Below are positions 7,393 through 11,785 of a DNA stretch of 11,785 nucleotides, in pieces. The stretch spans positions 1 to 11,785 of the forward strand of contig JABUSD010000399.1 in assembly GCA_021442845.1 (NCBI GenBank), read 5' to 3'. Under the pieces are notes generated by a model. That model was not told the DNA's origin. It saw only the letters and a program-made list of their open reading frames with translations, and did no database searches. Within the stretch, counting starts at the first letter, position 1; the number at the start of each line of letters is the position of its first letter. The stretch comes from Holdemanella sp. GTDB taxonomy: Bacteria; Bacillota_I; Bacilli_A; Erysipelotrichales; Erysipelotrichaceae. The position numbers were made by a program, and so were the translations under genes.

Positions 7393-8076
7393 TTATTTGT
7401 CAAGCAAGTCATTTTTTAACTTGTTTTTAAACAGTGTTATTTTCTTATTGCCCTTATGGATATAGCCGTGTTCTTCCAGATAACGGATGCGTCTGGACAG
7501 CGTTTCTGGAGTTGTTCCTAAAAAAGTTGATAACTCTTTCATTGGAATAGGTAGTGATACAATATCACTTTCCTGTTCATCGGATAATTCCATCAAATAG
7601 TTTATTAAACGCACAAGAACGGATTCAACCGTGTTAGATGTAGCCTGATGATTAGAGTGAATCAATCGCTGATTGTATTGCTCTAATAGTTTTAAACTGA
7701 TAGATGGATATTTCATCAATAAGTCTATAAAGTCATCTCGTTTAATAAAACACGTTTCTAAATCTGTTAAAGCCTTTCCAAATGTATAGGTCTCTTTCGA
7801 AGAGAACAAGGCTTCTTCACCTACAAAGTCTCCTTCCTTTAACACTCTTAAAAGCATTTCTTTGCCAGAAGGGGATATTTCATAGACTTTCACTTTTCCT
7901 TTCCGAATCAGAAATAAACCTTCATTCTTGCTTGGCGTAAATAAAATATCATTCTTTGCGTATGTATTGTGTAGAGCAAGATTGCTGATCTTTAAAAGGC
8001 TTTCCTTATCAAGGTGTCTAAATATCTCTATTTTAGAGGCACAGGGTTCTTCATCAAAACAATGGCAGGCAATCAT
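7393..8076 (-). CDS. Crp/Fnr family regulator with FNR-like cysteines
   Basis: A 227-residue transcription factor: N-terminal cysteine segment, cyclic-nucleotide-binding-type beta roll (about 18-120), dimer helix (about 122-162) and C-terminal winged HTH (about 165-227). Cysteines are C4, C6 and C12 at the N terminus and C109 in the sensor domain. Aligned from memory with E. coli FNR, C109 (TCFIKRDDF) falls on C122. The N-terminal group is C-x-C-x5-C, not C-x2-C-x5-C. The recognition helix TPETLSRRI (189-197) keeps E191, S194 and R195, the FNR residues that read TTGAT. This suggests an Fe-S or thiol redox/oxygen sensor; metal binding by these cysteines is the alternative. The start overlaps the preceding stop (ATGA), with AAGGA upstream, so it is the last gene of the metal operon. 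Its likely target is the FNR box upstream of the operon (autoregulation). Confidence 0.9.
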   Translation of the reverse strand: MIACHCFDEEPCASKIEIFRHLDKESLLKISNLALHNTYAKNDILFTPSKNEGLFLIRKGKVKVYEISPSGKEMLLRVLKEGDFVGEEALFSSKETYTFGKALTDLETCFIKRDDFIDLLMKYPSISLKLLEQYNQRLIHSNHQATSNTVESVLVRLINYLMELSDEQESDIVSLPIPMKELSTFLGTTPETLSRRIRYLEEHGYIHKGNKKITLFKNKLKNDLLDK

Positions 8077-8318
8077 AGGAAATCCTTTTCCAATGTAGAA
8101 AGATGCGCATATGCTTTTTTATAGGTAGGACATGCATCATCAGGCGCTGTAAAGTTAGAAGTCACAGTTCTTAGTTTTTCAAATGTCTCACTTCTTGGAT
8201 TTTCTTTTAATGCAGTATATAGTTTTGCAACTTCATGCAGTTCTGGATGAACATCGCTATGTACTCTTTCTACAACGGGTAAAATCTTATCTAATTCTTT
8301 TATAATTTCATTGTTCAT
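8073..8318 (-). CDS. Small helical protein resembling part of a hemerythrin/RIC domain
   Basis: An 81-residue acidic, mostly helical protein with no signal peptide or membrane segment. Residues 14-30 contain VHSDVHPELHEVA, with three His at four-residue spacing. The wording V-H-x3-HPEL-x-E is what I remember from the hemerythrin domain of RIC/ScdA/YtfE Fe-S repair proteins. The rest of that domain (later HxxxE/HxxxxE iron ligands) is missing, so a full di-iron site cannot form in one chain. A later DDACPTYKKAY holds the only Cys. Start: GGAGG lies 5 nt before the ATG at 8318; a longer frame from 8345 overlaps the preceding HMA gene and lacks such a site. It lies 10 bp after the HMA gene and overlaps the regulator gene by 4 bp (ATGA), so it is translationally coupled. 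CDS is secure; function is a guess (iron or redox handling). Confidence 0.8.
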   Translation of the reverse strand: MNNEIIKELDKILPVVERVHSDVHPELHEVAKLYTALKENPRSETFEKLRTVTSNFTAPDDACPTYKKAYAHLSTLEKDFL

Positions 8319-8328
8319 ATAGGCCTCC

Positions 8329-8535
8329 TTACTTAATAATGACATATCCTAAATCGGTAATGATTTCTTTTAGAGTATCAAGATTGGTTACATTTTCATC
8401 AAATTCCACTTTTGCTTTGCTGGCATTGTAAAGAACAGATGCACTTGTTACCCCTTTTGATTTTAATAAGGCTGTTTCAATTTTCTTGGCACACATTGGA
8501 CATACCAATTCTTCCATCTGGATTGTTTTTTTCAT
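8329..8535 (-). CDS. Heavy-metal-associated (HMA) domain metallochaperone
   Basis: A 68-residue single HMA domain (PF00403 type, beta-alpha-beta-beta-alpha-beta), CopZ-like in size. The metal-binding loop is ELVCPMCAKKIE with C12 and C15. The usual GMTCxxC Met is replaced by Val11 just before the first Cys, and M14 lies between the cysteines. It follows the P-type ATPase gene by three bases, and its Shine-Dalgarno lies within the last codons of that gene. The ATPase has no N-terminal metal-binding domain of its own, so this protein may deliver metal to it or act as its detached metal-binding domain. Cu+ is the usual cargo of such domains. The ATPase motifs here are not copper-type, so the metal is open. 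Confidence 0.9.
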   Translation of the reverse strand: MKKTIQMEELVCPMCAKKIETALLKSKGVTSASVLYNASKAKVEFDENVTNLDTLKEIITDLGYVIIK

Positions 8536-8538
8536 TTT

Positions 8539-10365
8539 TTATTCCTCCTTTATTATTAATAAACGCATAGCGTTTAAAATGACAACCAATATGCTGGCTT
8601 CATGGATTAACATGCCGATAGCCATATGGACATATCCTGCTAGTAATCCTATTAACAATATCAGAACGGTACCTACCGCAATAAAAATGTTCTGATACAT
8701 AATCTGAATGGTTTTCCTTGCATATTGAAATGCTTTTACAAGGCTTGTCAGATTGGACTTTATTAATACGACATCGCTGCATTCAATGGCTACATCCGTT
8801 CCTGAACCTATCGCGATTCCTGTATTGGCAATAGTAAGGGCTGGACTATCGTTGATGCCATCACCAACAAAGGTAACTATATGACCTTCGCTCTGGTATT
8901 TTTTTATGATATCGAGTTTGTCAGAAGGAAGTAATTCGCTATAATACTTTGAAATTCCTATCTGATTAGCAACACATTCTGCACTTTCCTTATTATCTCC
9001 TGTCAGCATCACAATATTTTTAATACCTAACTGTTTTAGTTTTGTGATGGTTTCTATTGCATCCGCTTTAATTGTATCCGATATAGAAATTAGATTTGTG
9101 ATGGTTGCATCGATGCAGACCAGTACAATAGTAGAGCCATAGTTTTGTTCTGATTGTAAATCATTCAATACTTCCGCCTGGAATTCAATATTCATTTTAT
9201 CCATGAGTCGCTTATTTCCAACAAGTACTTCATGGTTATTGATGCTTGCTTTTATACCATATCCTCTAAGTGTTTCATGAGATTTGACATCATATAGGGA
9301 TTCTGAATCAATATATTCTAAAATCGCCTTGGAAATAGGATGGCTGGAAATCTGTTCTGCACTGGCAGCTAATAATAGGCCATCCTTATGTGCATATGTA
9401 TATACTTTGTTTACTCGTGGCCTACCATATGTTAAAGTGCCTGTCTTATCAAACATGAAGGTATCAGCTTTCGCAAATGTATTGACACTGTCTCCACCTT
9501 TTAAAAGGATTCCATCTTTTGCTCCTCTTCCGATTCCGGCAACATTAGCAATAGGCGCCCCAATCACAAGGGCACCAGGACAGGCGAGTACTAGAACTGT
9601 GATAGCTGTATCCAGATTTCTTGTGAGGATATAGACAGATAGTGCCATAACAACAACCGCAGGGGTGTAATACTTGGCAAATGTATCGATAAATCGCTCA
9701 ACCGGAGATTTGGCATCCTGGGCTTCTTCGACTAGTTCTATTATCTTGGCAAAAGTGGTATCTTCACCTACTTTTTCTGCTTTCATCTGGAAGGCTCCAT
9801 TTTCTAAAAATGTCCCTGCATAGACTTTAGAACCGATAATCTTGTGGGATAATTTGGATTCTCCCGTTATGCTGGCTTCATTGACATATCCTTCATTTTT
9901 AATGACAATGCCATCAACAGGAATCTGATTCCCTGTTTTTACAAGCAGAATATCATCTACTTCCACTTCATCTACATCAATTTCTTCGATATCATCCTCT
10001 ATGATGCGATAAGCAGTTGTTGGAGCCATATCACATAAGGCTTTAATGGCACTTCGTGTCTTCTTTGCGGTCTTTGTTTCCAGATACGATCCAAACTGGA
10101 ATAGGAACGTAACAATGGCCGCTTCGCTATATTCACCGATGATGCAGGCGCCAATGACAGCTAAACTGACAAGGGTTTCTATACCGATTGTCTTAAAACG
10201 AAGGCTTTGATAGGCTCTATAAAAAATCGGAATTCCTGAAAATGGCAATGCGATTAAATAGAGTAGGGAATTTTCTAAAAGAATCGCAAGAAGAATGATA
10301 ATTCCAGATATCCACATTCCTGTATTAGCATATCGATTGATAAATTTTGTAACTTTTATATTCAT
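8539..10365 (-). CDS. Heavy-metal P1B-type ATPase with CPG and HEAS motifs
   Basis: Membrane metal exporter of 608 residues with no N-terminal HMA domain. Helices lie at about 15-52, 59-96, 233-276 and 560-603. Catalytic motifs are all present: TGES (167-170), phosphorylated DKTGT (306-310, Asp306), SHP (341-343), TGDN (455-458) and GDGINDSPA (501-509). In the metal-site helix the usual CPC/SPC is CPG (262-264, ACPGALVIGAP). The last helix has HEAS (588-591) followed by ILVVILNAMRLL, resembling the HEGGT element of P1B-4 (Co/Fe/Zn-type) pumps, not the MSxS of copper pumps. The cargo is therefore likelier Fe2+, Zn2+, Co2+ or Mn2+ than Cu+; this is inference. First gene of a four-gene operon. 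No Shine-Dalgarno precedes the ATG, and a -10 hexamer lies only 6 nt upstream, suggesting a leaderless transcript. Its final Lys-Glu-Glu codons (AAGGAGGAA) double as the ribosome site of the HMA gene. Confidence 0.94.
   Translation of the reverse strand: MNIKVTKFINRYANTGMWISGIIILLAILLENSLLYLIALPFSGIPIFYRAYQSLRFKTIGIETLVSLAVIGACIIGEYSEAAIVTFLFQFGSYLETKTAKKTRSAIKALCDMAPTTAYRIIEDDIEEIDVDEVEVDDILLVKTGNQIPVDGIVIKNEGYVNEASITGESKLSHKIIGSKVYAGTFLENGAFQMKAEKVGEDTTFAKIIELVEEAQDAKSPVERFIDTFAKYYTPAVVVMALSVYILTRNLDTAITVLVLACPGALVIGAPIANVAGIGRGAKDGILLKGGDSVNTFAKADTFMFDKTGTLTYGRPRVNKVYTYAHKDGLLLAASAEQISSHPISKAILEYIDSESLYDVKSHETLRGYGIKASINNHEVLVGNKRLMDKMNIEFQAEVLNDLQSEQNYGSTIVLVCIDATITNLISISDTIKADAIETITKLKQLGIKNIVMLTGDNKESAECVANQIGISKYYSELLPSDKLDIIKKYQSEGHIVTFVGDGINDSPALTIANTGIAIGSGTDVAIECSDVVLIKSNLTSLVKAFQYARKTIQIMYQNIFIAVGTVLILLIGLLAGYVHMAIGMLIHEASILVVILNAMRLLIIKEE
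8542..8550 (-). promoter_or_regulatory. Shine-Dalgarno of the HMA gene embedded in ATPase codons
   Basis: The last three sense codons of the ATPase gene, AAG GAG GAA, form the ribosome binding site of the HMA gene, whose ATG (8535) follows the TAA stop after three bases. This arrangement ties translation of the chaperone to that of the pump. Confidence 0.8.
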
Positions 10366-10371
10366 ACTATT

Positions 10372-10377
10372 AGTATA
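10372..10377 (-). promoter_or_regulatory. -10 element of the metal-ATPase operon, probably leaderless
   Basis: TATACT on the minus strand, separated from the ATPase ATG by AATAGT. If the A of the ATG (10365) is +1, the hexamer occupies -12 to -7, the canonical position. A perfect FNR box is centred at -41.5 on the same scale, and no -35 hexamer is needed in that promoter class. An alternative TATAAC (10383-10388, preceded by TGT) would place the box at about -30, which suits repression better than activation. Confidence 0.6.
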
Positions 10378-10399
10378 CTAAAGTTATAACAAATATAAA

Positions 10400-10413
10400 T
10401 TGATTATAATCAA
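10400..10413. promoter_or_regulatory. Perfect FNR-type box (TTGATTATAATCAA)
   Basis: A 14-bp fully symmetric TTGAT-N4-ATCAA, matching the E. coli FNR consensus at all ten specified bases. It lies between the divergent ATPase operon and sugar-binding-protein gene and is centred 41.5 bp from the ATPase start codon. The regulator gene at the end of the operon encodes a recognition helix with the FNR E-x-x-S-R residues, so it is the natural candidate to bind here. Confidence 0.75.
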
Positions 10414-10479
10414 TTATTATATATTTAAACATAATAATGATATAACATATTTGAGTTAGATATAATAGATTTGTATCAT

Positions 10480-10495
10480 TGTGATATAAATCACT
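10480..10495. promoter_or_regulatory. CRP-like inverted repeat (TGTGA-N6-TCACT)
   Basis: TGTGATATAAATCACT matches the CRP consensus TGTGA-N6-TCACA at nine of ten positions. It is centred about 72 bp upstream of the predicted start of the sugar-binding-protein transcript. It differs from the FNR box, so a second Crp/Fnr-family protein, not the one encoded here, would be expected to read it. Confidence 0.4.
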
Positions 10496-10524
10496 AAATT
10501 TTTCGGATAGAGCATTTGTTCTTG

Positions 10525-10553
10525 TTGCAAGCGCTTTCAGACGGGTTTATAAT
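10525..10553 (+). promoter_or_regulatory. Promoter of the sugar-binding-protein gene
   Basis: TTGCAA (10525-10530), a 17-bp spacer and a perfect TATAAT (10548-10553), with the start near 10560. The leader is about 32 nt and contains AAGGAGG (10575-10581), 10 nt before the ATG. A cre-like operator overlaps the -35 and spacer. Confidence 0.7.
10526..10539. promoter_or_regulatory. cre-like operator (CcpA/LacI family)
   Basis: TGCAAGCGCTTTCA agrees with the cre consensus TGWAANCGNTNWCA at every specified position but one (C at the third base). It has the central CG-containing core typical of LacI-family operators. Lying on the -35 and spacer, it should repress when occupied, as in carbon catabolite control or by a local LacI-type sugar regulator. 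Confidence 0.65.
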
Positions 10554-10591
10554 GAATTTACAAGTAATCATGTTAAGGAGGATTTAGAGAC

Positions 10592-11722
10592 ATGAAAAAA
10601 TTAATTTCTGGAGTCCTTGCTGCTAGTATGGCATTATCTCTAGCTGCATGTGGTGGCTCTAAAACAAGTGGTGGGTCTTCTGGTAGCGACAAAAAGACAA
10701 TTTATGTAATGGGACCTACTCCTGATCACGGGTGGACAGCACAGGCTGGTTCTTATGCAGAAAAACGTGTTAAGGAAATCGAAGCAGAAGGTGTTTACAA
10801 AGCACAGTATATGCCTGCATCTTCTGGTGAAGAACAGGTTGACCAGGTTAAGACTATCGTAGCAAACGGTGATGCTGCTGGTGTTGTTATGATGGCATTA
10901 GATGACACTGCTCAATCAGGACAAGAACAATTGAATGCAGAAAACATTCCATTTATCTCATTCGACCGTATCATTGAAGCAACTGAACAATATGCAATTC
11001 TTAACTACTCTGGTGACAACTGGGCAGTTGGTGCTGGTATTGCTTACTGGTGCTTAAAGAATGGTATGCAGCCAGGTGATACAGTTGTAACTCTTTGGGG
11101 AGATAACGGAACTGTATGTACACGTCGTCAACAAGGATTTGAAGAATATTTATTAGGTAAACGTGAATATTTCGACAAAGACAAGAATGAAACTTATAAG
11201 ATTGAAACTCCATGGACTGAAGATCAAGTTAAACAGACTACTTCTAAATACTCTACAGTAGTAGATCCTAACTGGTCAGCTGACGGTGCTTATACTTATT
11301 TGGAAGCTCAGATTGATGCAATCGTTAACGATGCAACAGGAACTGGACGTTTATTTGTATTCTCACAAGATGATGAAATGACATTTGGTTTAATGAACCT
11401 ATTAGAAGGAAACTCTGTTTCTGAAGATACTAAGGCTAAATTAGAATCATTAAATGTTTATGTATCTGCAATCGGTGGTATGGCTGAATTATATGCTGTA
11501 ATCGACGGATCAAGCTCTCAGGCTGCAATCGCTCAGAAATATTTCGATGGATTAATTTCAATGAACTTCAACCCTAATATGATGATTAACGCTGTTAACT
11601 TCATGCTTCAATACTTAGATGGAAAAGATTGGCCATACAAGAAGGGTGAAGGAACTTATTCTGAAACTTGGATCGTTGACAAAGACAACGTAGCTAACTA
11701 CGAAGGATTCGCTGGTCACTAA
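10592..11722 (+). CDS. Sugar ABC transporter substrate-binding lipoprotein
   Basis: A 376-residue extracellular solute-binding lipoprotein of the type 1 periplasmic-binding-protein fold (PF13407-like, the ribose/galactose/xylose group). The N terminus is a lipoprotein signal peptide: MKK, a hydrophobic stretch to residue 18, and lipobox LAAC with the lipidated Cys20. A Gly/Ser-rich linker (21-33) leads into the first strand KTIYVMGPTPDHGWTAQAG. Later family-type phrases are VKTIVANGDAAGVVMMALDD and FISFDRI in the first lobe, and FVFSQDDEMTFGLMNLLEG in the second. It captures a sugar for import by an ATPase and permease that would be encoded beyond the right edge. Ligand cannot be named; aromatic and acidic residues fit a monosaccharide. 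Codon choice looks highly optimised (many GGT, GAA, AAC, GTT), consistent with strong expression. The cre-like site indicates catabolite control. Confidence 0.9.
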   Translation: MKKLISGVLAASMALSLAACGGSKTSGGSSGSDKKTIYVMGPTPDHGWTAQAGSYAEKRVKEIEAEGVYKAQYMPASSGEEQVDQVKTIVANGDAAGVVMMALDDTAQSGQEQLNAENIPFISFDRIIEATEQYAILNYSGDNWAVGAGIAYWCLKNGMQPGDTVVTLWGDNGTVCTRRQQGFEEYLLGKREYFDKDKNETYKIETPWTEDQVKQTTSKYSTVVDPNWSADGAYTYLEAQIDAIVNDATGTGRLFVFSQDDEMTFGLMNLLEGNSVSEDTKAKLESLNVYVSAIGGMAELYAVIDGSSSQAAIAQKYFDGLISMNFNPNMMINAVNFMLQYLDGKDWPYKKGEGTYSETWIVDKDNVANYEGFAGH

Positions 11723-11767
11723 TTCTAAATTTATAATAATTTGATTTTATAAATAGAAAATAAAAGC

Positions 11768-11785
11768 GAGCATGAATTCATGCTC
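11768..11785 (+). terminator. Hairpin after the sugar-binding-protein gene, cut by the window edge
   Basis: A perfect 18-bp palindrome (GAGCATGAATTCATGCTC) preceded by AAAAGC lies 45 nt after the stop codon. Any T-run would be beyond the window. It is either a full terminator or an intercistronic hairpin that lets the binding protein be made in excess over the downstream transporter subunits. Confidence 0.55.

Noticed and set aside
8319..8345. Nine-residue extension of the 81-residue protein (ATG at 8345)
   Set aside because: It overlaps the end of the HMA gene and includes the GGAGG that serves the ATG at 8318.
10383..10390. TATAAC preceded by TGT as the main -10 of the ATPase operon
   Set aside because: It is possible, but it would put the FNR box near -30 and is a poorer fit than TATACT, which agrees with both the -41.5 box position and the start codon. 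It is kept only as an alternative.
1..11785. Similarity of the two 18-bp edge palindromes (both GAG...AATT...CTC) as a mobile-element boundary pair
   Set aside because: Apart from the AATT centre and the GAG/CTC ends the arms differ, each follows a gene end like an ordinary terminator, and no transposase or target duplication is visible.

Overview
The window is AT-rich and densely packed. Shine-Dalgarno sites are strong (AAAGGAGG type), promoters are often of the extended -10 type, and intergenic hairpins carry T-tracts. The flavin/Fe-S 'Old Yellow Enzyme' reductases, iron-dependent alcohol dehydrogenase and FNR-like regulator point to an anaerobic, low-GC Bacillota bacterium. A gut Erysipelotrichia or Clostridia relative is my best guess; the placement is inference only.

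Layout. (1) 25-4003, minus strand: two paralogous multidomain NADH:flavin/Fe-S ene-reductases of the 2,4-dienoyl-CoA reductase / BaiCD-BaiH / enoate reductase superfamily. They are separated by a hairpin terminator that abuts the ribosome binding site of the second gene. (2) 4106-5206, minus: an iron-containing alcohol dehydrogenase with its own terminator. (3) 5340-6632, plus: a CPA2-type Na+(K+)/H+ antiporter, divergent from the dehydrogenase. (4) 6661-7338, minus: an AIM24/TIGR00266 family protein. It shares a bidirectional terminator with the antiporter gene. (5) 7393-10365, minus: a compact four-gene operon, in transcription order a P1B-type heavy-metal ATPase, a single-domain HMA metallochaperone, an 81-residue His-containing protein resembling part of a hemerythrin/RIC domain, and a Crp/Fnr regulator with an FNR-like set of four cysteines. 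(6) 10592-11722, plus: a lipoprotein sugar-binding subunit of an ABC importer, divergent from the operon. Its promoter contains a near-consensus cre site.

The most interesting part is region 5. A perfect 14-bp FNR box (TTGAT-N4-ATCAA) lies upstream of the ATPase. It is centred exactly 41.5 bp from the A of the ATPase start codon, and a TATACT hexamer occupies -12 to -7 on the same scale. This is class II FNR-activated promoter geometry with transcription starting at the ATG, so the mRNA may be leaderless; no Shine-Dalgarno is visible there. The regulator encoded at the end of the operon keeps the E-x-x-S-R recognition-helix residues expected to read TTGAT. I therefore infer an autoregulated, redox- or iron-sensing metal-export module. 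The ATPase has an unusual CPG (not CPC/SPC) membrane motif and a HEAS motif in its last helix, so its metal is uncertain.

The two ene-reductases and the alcohol dehydrogenase could act in succession on unsaturated carbonyl compounds (C=C reduction, then C=O reduction). They have separate terminators and probably separate promoters, so this is context inference only. No tRNA, rRNA, CRISPR array, insertion sequence or phage feature was seen. The longest gene-free stretch is 10366-10591, which is wholly occupied by regulatory sequence.
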